DNA of 64,000 nt from Owenia fusiformis (Eukaryota; Annelida; Polychaeta; Sabellida; Oweniidae), in the NCBI GenBank assembly GCA_903813345.2, contig CAIIXF020000012.1:15990020-16054019 (forward strand), in the 5' to 3' direction. Position 1 is the first letter of the stretch; every line of letters starts with the position of its first letter. Shown here one piece after another: positions 1-13,600 of this stretch. The position numbers were made by a program, and so were the translations under genes. The notes beneath the pieces were generated by a model. That model had not been told where the DNA came from, did no database searches, and saw only the letters and a program-made list of their open reading frames with translations.

Positions 1-372
1 ATAAATTGAGTTTCATGTTCAGACTATTTGATGAAATATCAATTTAGCTTCATTCTTAGGCTATTTTATTAAAGATAAATTGAGTTTCATGTTTAGACTA
101 TTTAATGAAAGATCAATTTAGCTTCATGTTTAGATTATTTAATTAAAGTTAAATTGAGCTTCATATTTAGGCTATTTACATAAAGATAAATTGAGCTTCA
201 TGTCTAGACTATTTAATGAAAAATCAATTTAGCTTCATATTTAGGCTAATTGATTAGATAAATTGAGCTTTATGTTTAGGCTATTTAATTAAAGATAAAT
301 TGAGCTTCATGTTTAGGCTATTTTATTAAAGATAAATTGAGCTTCACGTGTTGGCTATTTAATTGAAGATAA
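1..372. repeat. 37-bp minisatellite, about 10 copies
   Basis: About ten degenerate copies of a unit near 37 bp, built on AAATTGAGCTTCATGTTTAG followed by GCTATTTAATTAAA. Two variants are mixed, one with ATAAATTGAGC and one with ATCAATTTAGC. The array runs off the left edge of the window, so its full length is unknown. No open frame of note. Confidence 0.85.
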
Positions 373-1354
373 AAAATGAAAAGCAATGAAAAGAGGTTAT
401 TATAGCAGCCAGTATTTTTTATTTTCTGATTTAAACAAAGTATTTGCCAAAACACTGTTCATAAGAGCCACTTTTTATTCAGGTTTTACTCTAATAAAAT
501 AGTATTTAATTGTGAATGCACATGTAATATTTATAGCACTTTCAATCTATTCTGGATTATTTATTTCTACGTAATACTTATACTCTGATGTAATGTATAA
601 TTTGGAAACAGTTCAGTCAACCTGCAGTATGTTAAATAAAGAATTGTTTACTACCAACATGATATTGTTTTTGTTCTTGTAACTACACTATCAGTACAGT
701 AGTTTAAAAGAGGGCTTCATCTGCACTATTTGAATTACAGATCTTAAGTCTCTCACCTTATCAAAATGGGTTGAATAATTCCAGGACTTTTTAATGAGTA
801 TTGTCATCATGGTTACCAAAGCAACCATTAAATCTTAATCTATTAAAGTAAAGGTGTATCTTAACATTGAGAGTTCGAGGAAATAAGTGTCGGAACCAAC
901 ACAAGATGTTTGTGCAAAACATTTTGAATTACCTTTATATCTAGCTTATGTCTTTCACATTTAGCCTCAGACTTCCCCCCCCCCCTGAACATTAGTCTTC
1001 CACTCAATGTTTTTAACAAAATAAAACGTTGGCTAAAAACAATAGATTCACAGGGTGACCTCATCTTGATCCACAAGGTGTCAGTTGTACCTTCCTCTCT
1101 AGACCAATGGAAAGTGACAATGGGGTGACCAACTTTTCCTTAGTTGTCATTATCAGACCCAAGTTACCATTGATACCAAATTACCAATATGAATGGACAA
1201 TAACCCCCGGGTTCAATAATTCTATGACATTGGCCCCTAAATAATGAGCCAATGGCTAATTCAACTGACAGGAAAATAAGGGTGATCATATTCAAATTTA
1301 AAACCATACAGATTTCAGAGATTATTTTCTAATGGATGGGCCATAAGCTTAATA
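373..1354. other. Non-coding flank, no gene seen
   Basis: Unique-looking AT-rich sequence between the minisatellite and the large foldback element. An AATAAA hexamer near 636 could be the poly(A) signal of a plus-strand gene lying left of the window, but no coding exon was recognised. A C-run lies near 976-986. The only open frame over 60 codons (minus, 861-1076) has no recognisable domain. Confidence 0.5.
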
Positions 1355-1362
1355 AGCATAAT
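1355..1362. repeat. Left 8-bp target-site duplication AGCATAAT
   Basis: AGCATAAT directly abuts the left end of the foldback element; the identical octamer abuts its right end at 29191-29198. Confidence 0.85.
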
Positions 1363-1890
1363 TCCCTTAGGAAAAAACCCATGTTTTTACATGCGTGGCG
1401 AAAGATGGCACATGTTCTTACTTTACTTCACTTTAACTTGCTTCATTTTGCCCCATGTGTGGCGTGGCATGTTGTTGTAAAAACAAGAGATGGCACTCTT
1501 GATTTTACTCCACTTTTACACGGGGCAAACTGTGGCAGAACATGAACAATGTGGCAAAATCATGTAACTCTTGTCTTGGTTTTACATGACTCCGCCATGT
1601 TTTTCCCACTGTGTGTAAGTATGGGGAATCGTGGTTACATGAAATAACATGAAATGTAGTACATTTTAGAGAAAATAGAGGGACTTACTTGTGCTCCTTA
1701 ATTCACCTGGTTAGGTGTTTTTATTTCATTCTATTTTTATTATTTTACATTTCTGACAGTTTTTAGGCATTAAGGAGCCCTAACCAAATAAACTATGAAA
1801 AGGCAGATTTTCTTTTGGAAACCAACTTCTCGAGTTAATCATATTTTCATATTCTAAAACTGCATCCATGAACCTGTAGTTAAAGCTGTA
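1363..1890 (+). repeat. Left terminal inverted repeat of the giant foldback element
   Basis: Matches the reverse complement of 28640-29190 almost throughout, including an open stretch that looks like a 60-70 codon frame in both arms (1336-1545 plus; 29007-29195 minus). That frame starts outside the element on the left side and resembles no known protein, so it is not called a gene. Frequent ACATG/CATGT words occur. Confidence 0.85.
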
Positions 1891-2960
1891 TATAGTAGAA
1901 AATTGAACCTGTAGTAAGTAATTGAACCTATAGTTGAACCTGTAGTTGAGAGTTTTACATGTAATTGAATTGAACCTATAGTTGAACCCGTAGTTGAAAG
2001 TTTAACATGTAATTGAATAGAACCTATAGTTGAACCCGTAGTTGAGAGTTTAACATGTAATTGAATTGAACCTATAGTTGAACCCGTAGTTGAAAGTTTA
2101 ACATGTAATTAAAAAGAACCTATAGTTGAACCTGTAGTTGAGAGTTTAACATGTAATTGAATTGAAACTATAGTTAAACCCGTAGTTGAGAGTTTTACAT
2201 GTTATTCAATGAACCTATCGTTGAACCCGTAGTTGAGAGTTTTACATGAAATTGAATAGAACCTATAGTTGAAGCTGTAGTTGAGAGTTTAATATGTAAT
2301 TGAATTGAAACTATAGTTAAACCCGTAGTTGAGAGTTTTACATGTTATTCAATGAACCTATAATTGAACCTATAGTTTGTCAGTTTAGTTGAAAATAGAA
2401 CCTATAGTTGAACCTGTAGTTTAGAGTTTTACATTTAAGTGAATAGAAACTATAGTTGAACCCGTAGTTGAGAGTTTTACATGTTATTCAATGAACCTAT
2501 AATTGAACCTATAGTTTGTCAGTTTAGTTGAAAATAGAACCTATAGTTGAACCTGTAGTTTAGAGTTTTACATTTAACTGAATAGAACCTATAGTTGAAC
2601 CCGTAGTTGAGAGTTTTACATGTTATTCAATAAACCTATAATTGAACCTATAGTTTGTCAGTTTAGTTGAAAATAGAACCTATAGCTGAACCTGTAGTTT
2701 AGAGTTTTACATTTAATTGAGTAGAAACTATAGTTGAACCCGTAGTTGAGAGTTTTACATGTTATTCAATGAACCTATAATTGAACCTATAGTTTATACG
2801 TTTAGTTGAAAATAGAACCTATAGTTGAACCCGTAGTTTAGAGTTTTACATTTAACTGAATAGAACCTATAGTTGAACCCGTAGTTGAGAGATTTACATG
2901 TTATTCAATGAACCTATAATTGAACCTATAGTTTGTCAGTTTAGTTGAAAATAGTTTAGA
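1891..2960 (-). repeat. Left satellite arm (minus orientation)
   Basis: Tandem copies of units built from GAACCTATAGTTGAACCCGT, AGTTGAGAGTTTTACATG and a TTATTCAAT or TAATTGAAT linker. It is the same family as the right arm (3036-10681) but in opposite orientation. A second-order repeat of about 110-120 bp, marked by TTTGTCAGTTTAGTTGAAAA, is evident from 2370 on. Confidence 0.85.
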
Positions 2961-3439
2961 GTTTTAGAGTTTAAAAATTCATGTTTCATCACAACCATGA
3001 ATAACAATTTTCAATTCGATTACATGTTAATCTCTCCCAACTACGGGTTCAACTATAGGTTCAATTCGATCACATGTAAAACCCTCAACTACGGGTTCAA
3101 CTATAGGTTCAATTCAATTACATGTAAAACTCTCAACTACGGGTTCAACTATAGGTCAATTCAATTATATGTAAAACTCTCAACTACGGGTTCTATTTTC
3201 AATTAAACTGGAAAACTACAGGTTCAATTAAATAACAAGTTAGCTTCAAACTACAGGTTCAACTATAGGTTCAATTGAGTAATATGTAGAAACCATTAAC
3301 TTCGGGCTTAACTATAGGTTTAATTCGATTACATGTAAAACTCTCTCTCAACTACAGGTTCAACTATAGGTTCAATTGAACATGGGTTAATATGGGTTCA
3401 ACTGTATTCCATTACATGTAAAACTCAACTACGGATTAA

Positions 3440-6400
3440 AATTTAACTCAAGATTAATGTTTAGGGGTGCATCATTGTTAAATGATATTTTTAAATTCTC
3501 TATAGAATTACAAGTAATGAAATAATTTAGTGTATCAGAAACAGCTTCAATTATGTGATTTATCTGTAATTATTAATTTGGAGAAAAAACACTTGCAACA
3601 TATTTTCTCTGATTTACATAGAGTTATTCCTTATATTTCATGTAAAATGTGGACATTGAGAAGAATATATAAGAAACTTGTGGGCAAATGGAGCAAAGTA
3701 AAGCAAAAACTGAAAAAGTTCATGCATTTCATGGCAAAGTGTGGCGGCTAAATAAACAAATGCCAATTAAGAAAAGTAAACAAGTAAACAAACTCAGTAG
3801 GATATTTTGTTTAAATTTTGGCATATTAACATGTTAACTTGCAGTGTGAATTTGATCAGATTAGAAAATAATAAATTGCTATTTCAAGAAATTAATAAAA
3901 CATTTTTCTTGTTCTAGTAGAATTATTGGTCAAAAAATTGAAATAATTGAACAATTAAAAGAAAAATGTAATGACTCAGTTTAAATGTCCAAAGATTGAC
4001 TGAAAGCGTCAAGGTTCAGTTGAATAATGTCATTCACTTAAAACTACAGTTAGTACGTTAAACCCTAAACTACGGGTTCAACTATAGGTTCAATTTGATT
4101 ACATGTAAAACTCTCAACTAAGGGTTAACCTATAGGTTCAATTCGATTACATGTAAAACTCTCCCAACTACGGGTTCAACTATAGGTTCAATTCGATTAC
4201 ATGTAAAACCCTCAACTACAGGTTCAACTATAGGTTCAATTCATTTACATGTAAAACTCTCAACTACGGGTTCAACTATAGGTTCAATTCAATTATATGT
4301 AAAACTCTCAACTACGGGTTCAACTATAGGTTCTATTTTCAACTAAACTGGCAAACTACAGGTTCAACTAAATAACAAGTCAGCTTCAAACTACGGGTTC
4401 AACTATAGGTTCAATTGAGTAATACGTAGAATCATAAACTATGATTGAACAATTAAACCCTCAGTTTAAATGTCCAAAGATTGACTGAAAGCATCAAGGT
4501 TCAGTTGAATAATGCCATTCACCTAAAACTACAGTTAATACGTTAAACCCTCAACTACGGGTACAACTATAGGTTCAATTTGATTACATGTAAAACTCTC
4601 AACTAGGGGTTAAAAAAAATTTAACGACTCAGTTTAAATGTCCAAAGATTGACTGAAAGCATCAAGGTTCAGTTGAATAATGCCATTCACCTAAAACTAC
4701 AGTTAAAACTTTAAACCCTCAACTACTGGTTCAACTATAGGTTCAATTTGATTACATGTAAAACTCTCAACTAAGGGTTAACCTATAGGTTCAATTCGAT
4801 TACATGTTAAACTCTCCCAACTACGGGTTCAACTATAGGTTCAATTCGATTACATGTAAAACCCTCAACTACGGGTTCAACTATAGGTTCAATTCAATTA
4901 CATGTAAAACTCTCAACTACGGGTTCAACTATAGGTTCAATTCAATTATATGTAAAACTCTCAACTACGGGTTCTATTTTCAACTAAACTGGCAAACTAC
5001 AGGTTCAATTAAATAACAAGTTAGCTTCAAACTACAGGATCAACTATAGGTTCAATTGAGTAATATGTAGAACAATTAACTATGGGCTTAACTATAGGTT
5101 CAATTCGATTACATGTAAAACTCTCTCTCAACTACAGGTTCAACTATAGGTTCAATTGAACATGGGTTAATATGGGTTCAACTGTATTCCATTACATGTA
5201 AAACTCAACTACGGATTCAAATTTAACTCAAGATTAATGTTTAGGGGTGCATCATTGTTAAATGATATTTTTTAATTCTCTATAGAATTACAAGTAATGA
5301 AATAATTTAGTGTATCAGAAACAGCTTCAATTATGTGATTTATCTGTAATTATTAATTTGGAGAAAAAACACTTGCAACATATTTTCTCTGATTTACATA
5401 GAGTTATTCCTTATATCTCATGTAAAATGTGGACATTGAGAAGAATATATAAGAAACTTGTGGGCAAATGGAGCAAAGTAAAGCAAAAACTGAAAAAGTT
5501 CATGCATTTCATGGCAAAGTGTGGCTGCTAAATAAACAAATGCCAATTAAGAAAAGTAAACAAGTAAACAAACTCAGTAGGATATTTTGTTTAAATTTTG
5601 GCAAATTAACATGTTAACTTGCAGTGTGAATTTGATCAGATTAGAAAATAATAAATTGCTATTTTAAGAAATTAATAAAAACATTTTTCTTGTTCTAGTA
5701 GAATTATTGGTCTAAAAATTGAAATAATTGAACAATTAAAAGAAAAATGTAATGACTCAGTTTAAATGTCCAAAGATTGACTAAAAGCGTCAAGGTTCAG
5801 TTGAATAATGTCATTCACTTAAAACTACAGTTAGTATGTTAAACCCTCAACTATGGGTTCAACTATAGGTTCAATTGGATTACATGTAAAACTCTCAACT
5901 AAGGGTTAACCTATAGGTTCAATTCGATTACATGTAAAACTCTCCCAACTACGGGTTCAACTATAGGTTCAATTCGATTACATGTAAAACTCTCTCAACT
6001 ACAGGTTCAACTATAGGTTCAATTCAATTACATGTAAAACTCTCAACTACGGGTTCAACTATAGGTTCAATTCAATTATATGTAAAACTCTCAACTACGG
6101 GTTCAACTATAGGTTCTATTTTCAACTAAACTGGCAAAGTACAGGTTCAATTAAATAACAAGTTAGCTTCAAACTACGGGTTCAACTATAGGTTTAATTG
6201 AGTAATATGTAGAATCATAAACTACGATTGAACAATTAAAAGAAAAATGTAATGACTCAGTTTAAATGTCCAAAGATTGACTGAAAGCATCAAGGTTCAG
6301 TTGAATAATGCCATTCACCTAAAACTACAGTTAATACGTTAAACCCTCAACTACGGGTTCAACTATAGGTTCAATTTGATTACATGTAAAACTCTCAACT

Positions 6401-8246
6401 AAGGGTTAACCTATAGGTTCAATTCGATTACATGTAAAACTCTCCCAACTACGGGTTCAACTATATGTTCAATTCGATTACATGTAAAACCCTCAACTAC
6501 GGGTTCAACTATAGGTTCAATTCAATTACATGTAAAACTCTCAACTACGGGTTCAACTATAGGTCAATTCAATTATATGTAAAACTCTCAACTACGGGTT
6601 CTATTTTCAACTAAACTGGCAAACTACAGGTTCAATTAAATAACAAGTTAGCTTCAAACTACAGGTTCAACTATAGGTTCAATTGAGTAATATGTAGAAC
6701 CATTAACTACGGGCTTAACTATAGGTTTAATTCGATTACATGTAAAACTCTCTCTCAACTACAGGTTCAACTATAGGTTCAATTGAACATGGGTTAATAT
6801 GGGTTCAACTGTATTCCATTACATGTAAAACTCAACTACGGATTCAAATTTAACTCAAGATTAATGTTTAGGGGTGCATCATTGTTAAATGATATTTTTT
6901 AATTCTCTATAGAATTACAAGTAATGAAATAATTTAGTGTATCAGAAACAGCTTCAATTATGTGATTTATCTGTAATTATTAATTTGGAGAAAAAACACT
7001 TGCAACATATTTTCTCTGATTTACATAGAGTTATTCCTTATATTTCATGTAAAATGTGGACATTGAGAAGAATATATAAGAAACTTGTGGGCAAATGGAG
7101 CAAAGTAAAGCAAAAACTGAAAAAGTTCATGCATTTCATGGCAAAGTGTGGCGGCTAAATAAACAAATGCCAATTAAGAAAAGTAAACAAGTAAACAAAC
7201 TCAGTAGGATATTTTGTTTAAATTTTGGCATATTAACATGTTAACTTGCAGTGTGAATTTAATCAGATTAGAAAATAATAAATTGCCATTTCAAGAAATT
7301 AATAAAAACATTTTTCTTGTTCTAGTAGAATTATTGGTCAAAAAATTGAAATAATTGAACAATTAAAAGAAAAATGTAATGACTCAGTTTAAATGTCCAA
7401 AGATTGACTGAAAGCGTCAAGGTTCAGTTGAATAATGTCATTCACTTAAAACTACAGTTAGTACGTTAAACCCTCAACTACGGGTTCAACTATAGGTTCA
7501 ATTTGATTACATGTAAAACTCTCAACTAAGGGTTAACCTATAGGTTCAATTCGATTACATGTAAAACTCTCCCAACTACGGGTTCAACTATAGGTTCAAT
7601 TCGATTACATGTAAAACCCTCAACTACGGGTTCAACTATAGGTTCAATTCAATTACATGTAAAACTCTCAACTACGGGTTCAACTATAGGTCAATTCAAT
7701 TATATGTAAAACTCTCAACTACGGGTTCTATTTTCAACTAAACTGGCAAACTACAGGTTCAATTAAATAACAAGTTAGCTTCAAACTACAGGTTCAACTA
7801 TAGGTTCAATTGAGTAATATGTAGAACCATTAACTACGGGCTTAACTATAGGTTTAATTCGATTACATGTAAAACTCTCTCTCAACTACAGGTTCAACTA
7901 TAGGTTCAATTGAACATGGGTTAATATGGGTTCAACTGTATTCCATTACATGTAAAACTCAACTACGGATTCAAATTTAACTCAAGATTAATGTTTAGGG
8001 GTGCATCATTGTTAAATGATATTTTTTAATTCTCTATAGAATTACAAGTAATGAAATAATTTAGTGTATCAGAAACAGCTTCAATTATGTGATTTATCTG
8101 TAATTATTAATTTGGAGAAAAAACACTTGCAACATATTTTCTCTGATTTACATAGAGTTATTCCTTATATTTCATGTAAAATGTGGACATTGAGAAGAAT
8201 ATATAAGAAACTTGTGGGCAAATGGAGCAAAGTAAAGCAAAAACTT
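3440..8246 (+). repeat. Higher-order repeat carrying a 73-codon open module
   Basis: A non-satellite module starting near ACTCAAGATTAATGTTTAGG recurs at about 3440, 5220, 6850 and 7980; module spacings measured at the open frame are 1780, 1627 and 1127 bp. Each holds the same open stretch (3530, 5310, 6937, 8064) beginning VYQKQLQLCDLSVIINLEKK. The first codon is GTG, with an in-frame TGA four codons upstream and no ATG start, and the fourth copy is interrupted by satellite. The identity between copies is explained by recent block duplication, so this is treated as repeat, not gene. Confidence 0.75.
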
Positions 8247-9139
8247 ATAGCCAACAACAGGTTCAACTATATGTTCAATTCAATTACATGTAAAACTCTC
8301 AACTACGGGTTCAACTATAGGTTCAATTCAATGAATTATATGTAAAACTCTCAACTACGGGTTCAACTGGGGATTCTATTTTCAACTAAACTGGCAAACT
8401 ACAGGTTCAATTAAATAACAAGTTAGCTTCAAATGATGTGTTCAACTATAGGTTCTATTTTCAACTAAACTGGCAAACTACAGGTTCAATTAAATAACAA
8501 TTTAGCTTCAAACTACGGGTTCAACTATAGGTTCAATTGAATAATATGTAGAACCATTAACTACGGGTTCAACTATAGGTTCTATTCAATTACATGTAAA
8601 ACTCTCAACTACGGGTTTAACTATAGTTTCGATTCATTTACATGTAAAACTCTCAACTACGGGTTCTATTCAATTACATGTAAAAATCTCAACTACGGTT
8701 TCAACTATAGGTTCATTAAATAACATGTAAAACTCTGAACTACAGGTTCAACTATAGGTTCTATTCAGTTAAATGTAAAACTCTAAACTACGGGTTCAAC
8801 TATAGGTTCAATTTTCAACTAAACTGACAAACTATAGGTTCAATTATAGGTTCATTGAATAACATGTAAAACTCTCAACTACGGGTTCAACTATAGGTTC
8901 TATTCAATTAAATGTAAAACTCTAAACTAAGGGTTCAACTAAAGGTTCTATTTTCAACTAAACTGACAAACTATAGGTTCAATTATAGGTTCATTGAATG
9001 GCATGTAAAACTCTCAACTACGGGTTTAACTATAGATTCAATTCAATTACATGTTAAACTCTCAACTAAGGGTTCAACTATAGGTTCTATTCAATTACAT
9101 GTAAAAATCTCAACTACGGGTTCAACTATAGGTTCATTG

Positions 9140-10681
9140 AATAACATGTAAATCTCTCAACTACGGGTTCAACTATAGGTTCTATTCAGTTAAATGTAAA
9201 ACTCTAAACTACGGGTTCAACTATAGGTTCTATTTTCAACTAGGTTCAATTATAGGTTCATTGAATAACATGTAAAACTCTCAACTACGGGTTCAACTAT
9301 AGTTTCTATTCATTTAAATGTAAAACTCTAAACTACGGGTTCAACTATAGGTTCTATTTTCAACTAAACTGACAAACTATAGGTTCAATTATAGGTTCAT
9401 TGAATAACATGTAAAACTCTCAACTACGGGTTCAACTATAGGTTCTATTCAGTTAAATGTAAAACTCTAAACTACGGGTTCAACTATAGGTTCTATTTTC
9501 AACTAAACTGACAAACTATAGGTTCAATTATAGGTTCATTGAATAACATGTAAAACTCTCAACTACGGGTTCAACTATAGTTTCTATTCAATTAAATGTA
9601 AAACTCTAAACTACGGGTTCAACTATAGGTTCTATTTTCAACTAAACTGACAAACTATAGGTTCAATTATAGGTTCATTGAATAACATGTAAAACTCTCA
9701 ACTACGGGTTCAACTATAGGTTCTATTCAGTTAAATGTAAAACTCTAAACTACGGGTTCAACTATAGGTTCTGTTTTCAACTAAACTGACAAACTATAGG
9801 TTCAATTATAGGTTCATTGAATAACATGTAAAAATCCCAACTACGGGTTTAACTATAGGTTCTATTCAATTACATGTTAAACTCTCAACTACGGGTTCAA
9901 CTATAGGTTCATTGAATAACATGTAAATCTCTCAACTACGGGTTCAACTATAGGTTCTATTCAGTTAAATGTAAAACTCTAAACTACGGGTTCAACTATA
10001 GGTTCTATTTTCAACTAGGTTCAATTATAGGTTCATTGAATAACATGTAAAACTCTCAACTACGGGTTCAACTATAGTTTCTATTCATTTAAATGTAAAA
10101 CTCTAAACTACGGGTTCAACTATAGGTTCTATTTTCAACTAAACTGACAAACTATAGGTTCAATTATAGGTTCATTGAATAACATGTAAAACTCTCAACT
10201 ACGGGTTCAACTATAGGTTCTATTCAGTTAAATGTAAAACTCTAAACTACGGGTTCAACTATAGGTTCTATTTTCAACTAAACTGACAAACTATAGGTTC
10301 AATTATAGGTTCATTGAATAACATGTAAAACTCTCAACTACGGGTTCAACTATAGTTTCTATTCAATTAAATGTAAAACTCTAAACTACGGGTTCAACTA
10401 TAGGTTCTATTTTCAACTAAACTGACAAACTATAGGTTCAATTATAGGTTCATTGAATAACATGTAAAACTCTCAACTACGGGTTCAACTATAGGTTCTA
10501 TTCAGTTAAATGTAAAACTCTAAACTACGGGTTCAACTATAGGTTCTGTTTTCAACTAAACTGACAAACTATAGGTTCAATTATAGGTTCATTGAATAAC
10601 ATGTAAAAATCCCAACTACGGGTTTAACTATAGGTTCTATTCAATTACATGTTAAACTCTCAACTACGGGTTCAACTATAG
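9140..10681 (+). repeat. 775-bp block duplicated in tandem within the satellite arm
   Basis: The distinctive junction TTTTCAACTAGGTTCAATTA occurs twice, 775 bp apart (near 9234 and 10009). The order of sub-variants between them is the same, including the TCTGTTTTCAAC variant and the AAAAATCCCAACTACGGG variant, so two consecutive blocks are near-identical. The nested element begins just after the second block. Confidence 0.75.
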
Positions 10682-10685
10682 GTTC

Positions 10686-13600
10686 CAGCGGTGGCGGTAG
10701 GCATATATTTTTGTGAGTCATCATGACTCAGGTAGTTTCAAAAAAGTGAGTCACAAGAAAAAAAGTTGAGTCAAAGCTATAAAAGTGTTTTTCTTGAGTA
10801 AAAATGCATACAAAATGTAGAAACCACATACAAAATTTATTTTTTGATTTTGTGCATACCTTTTATTGTACTCTTATAGCACATTAACAACTAACAATTA
10901 ATTAATTAGGCAATTGCAAGAAAAATGTCACTATTAATCATCTGATTATCTGGTCCAGCGAGTCATGGGTGTGAATGGAGTGGGAGAGGAGTTTCTCCCT
11001 GTGTGGAGTTACACAAATTGGGGTCAAAGCGTTTCATGTTGAAATTCAACATTTTTGCAATCATTCCAAAGTCTCAAACGGCAATATAAGTCCGACCACA
11101 ATACTGGGCATCATTTAAATTGCATACGGTAGAATCTTGTAATTATAGCTGATCAAATGAAACCGAAAGTAGATTTGTTTTCATACCTAATTTATCATCA
11201 TTACCCCCCTTAATGTGCGATCGACTGGATTTTCATGTGCCCATTATCTATCTTCATAGGATCAGCTTCAGATCTAGTGAATCGAAGATCTTAACTTGAG
11301 GGAGTTAATTGAAAATACTTGGTGAAAACTTACGATAGATCGGTCACTGTGAGCACCATTGATAAACCTACTGCGCATTACATCTGCGCATGCTGATGAA
11401 GGGGACGGCTCAAGGGAACTTGCTAACTTAGCGAAGGAATTTTGCGAACTTGCGAAGGAAACTAAAGATTCGTAAATCTAGCGTGTGAACATTCAAGGGA
11501 AGATTGTATGCGGTAATTTAGATAAATATACAATCACTAAAGTCCTTAGAAGGGAGTATGAAATTAATAAATTATTGTTCAATGTTATGTTCGTTTTATT
11601 GCATTTTTGATACGCCCCCTAGCAACGTGCTTCATGAGATAAACAAATCGAGGGATCGATCAATGTTTTCAAGTTTATCAAGTTGAATCTGAATCGGGTC
11701 AATATAACCTACTTGAGATTTGTTTTGCTCATCGTATAGGAAAAGTAGTACTTAATACACTAGTTCGCTACTTTGTAGATGTATGGCACGTATATGTGTA
11801 CATGTATTGGCAATTAATGTTTGGTGATAGCTAGTAGGAGTGTCAGGGACCGCTGACAGATTATTATTTTGAACCCAAAAATTGAATTACATTTTTGGCG
11901 GTCTCAGTAAATCAATGGGGTAATCAGGTCCTACGTGCTTTTTACAGGCCCAGAAATCAATGCTCGCTTATAAATGTAGCAAAATCTTTTTTCGTTCGTG
12001 GGATATTTTTTTCACCATATAACCGAACGGGACGTTTTTGAATAGGACTACATGATCTGAATGGATGTGAGGATTCGATGGGCTGGGATTTGAGAAATTA
12101 TGATTTGAACTTTGCCAATTTTACATGTATTCCAATGGGTGAAAAAGTAAGTTGCTTTCTACCTAATATCAACCACATTTATTAGTGAATTTCGAGAAAT
12201 ATGTCGAATTTAGCCATATTTCGCATATCTTTCTATGGAACCATTTAAAGTTTTGCAAATTAACCCCTAAAATTCTGGAGACGACGATCTGAATTTTGCT
12301 GAGTCAGCAATTTTCGTTTTTTTCATTGAAAACAGTACTTTTCAGCCTAAATTGCTACATTTCTGCTCTCTTATCAAGTAATTTGATGCAGTTCTTGCCA
12401 AATTAAAGGAAACACACCCCAAACGTTCCAAAGTGTGCGAAGTTCCAACATTTTGACCCTTTAAACCCACGAAAGACCCAATTTTAAAGGGACGTATTCA
12501 GTAAACCTGCACAAAAGACAATGCTACTTGAACTAGCCATCAGAAGTTCATGAAAAACGAAAAATCAATGATGTTCAGTTTAGTAAAGTAGCAAATAGTC
12601 CTACTTATGAGAGAATATAAATCACTTAAGCAATTTGTACAACTTTAAACAGCTGTTTTAAGTAGATTAGTATCGTTATGGGCAAAAATCCCCCAAAATA
12701 GCCCAAAATTTGTCCAAAAATTCAAAATTTTCATGCTCAAGGCTGAATTATTTTGCCTATTTTGCTACATTTATCAGTGCAGTGACAAGAAGTCTTGTGG
12801 ATAGCGCAACTTTTCCTGAACGTTTCTCTAATAAGATATTTTGATGACAAAATAACTACATTTAGTCTGGAATAAATTGTCACAAAATATAATGACCCCA
12901 GGGGTCAAGAGAACCCTATAAAATCAAAAGTGCTGAGGGGATTTGAGCAAAAATGTACATATCACTTCATAAAACCCCGAACTTTAAAATTCATATTGAA
13001 TAAAATGCACATTCAGTCAACCATGACACTAATAGGGTCAATATAACCTACTTGAGATTTGTTTTGCTCATCGTATAGGAAAAGTAGTACTTAATACACT
13101 AGTTCGCTACTTTGTAGATGTATGGCACGTATATGTGTACATGTATTGGCAATTAATGTTTGGTGATAGCTAGTAGGAGTGTCAGGGACCGCTGACAGAT
13201 TATTATTTTGAACCCAAAAATTGAATTACATTTTTGGCGGTCTCAGTAAATCAATGGGGTAATCAGGTCCTACGTGCTTTTTACAGGCCCAGAAATCAAT
13301 GCTCGCTTATAAATGTAGCAAAATCTTTTTTCGTTCGTGGGATATTTTTTTCACCATATAACCGAACGGGACGTTTTTGAATAGGACTACATGATCTGAA
13401 TGGATGTGAGGATTCGATGGGCTGGGATTTGAGAAATTATGATTTGAACTTTGCCAATTTTACATGTATTCCAATGGGTGAAAAAGTAAGTTGCTTTCTA
13501 CCTAATATCAACCACATTTATTAGTGAATTTCGAGAAATATGTCGAATTTAGCCATATTTCGCATATCTTTCTATGGAACCATTTAAAGTTTTGCAAATT

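Larger units (their letters stand above)
3036..10681 (+). repeat. Right satellite arm of the giant foldback element
   Basis: Over 7.6 kb of tandem monomers (ACTACGGGTTCAACTATAGG, TTCAATTCAATTACATGTAA, AACTCTCA), organised into higher-order blocks. The arm turns around at a spacer of roughly 75 bp (2961-3035) where the satellite flips orientation. After 8400 the blocks change to a variant with TTCTATTTTCAACTAAACTG and GACAAACTATAGG. Confidence 0.85.

Noticed and set aside
1336-1545. A 69-codon frame conserved in both foldback ends (also 29007-29195 on minus) as a real protein
   Set aside because: The frame begins outside the element on the left and its conservation follows from the two TIRs being copies. 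No domain or splice context supports it.
3530-8345. Four near-identical 73-93 codon frames (VYQKQLQLCDLSVIINLEKK...) as a small gene family
   Set aside because: They start at GTG with an upstream in-frame stop, have no ATG, no recognised domain, and lie in recently duplicated higher-order repeat blocks that fully explain their identity.
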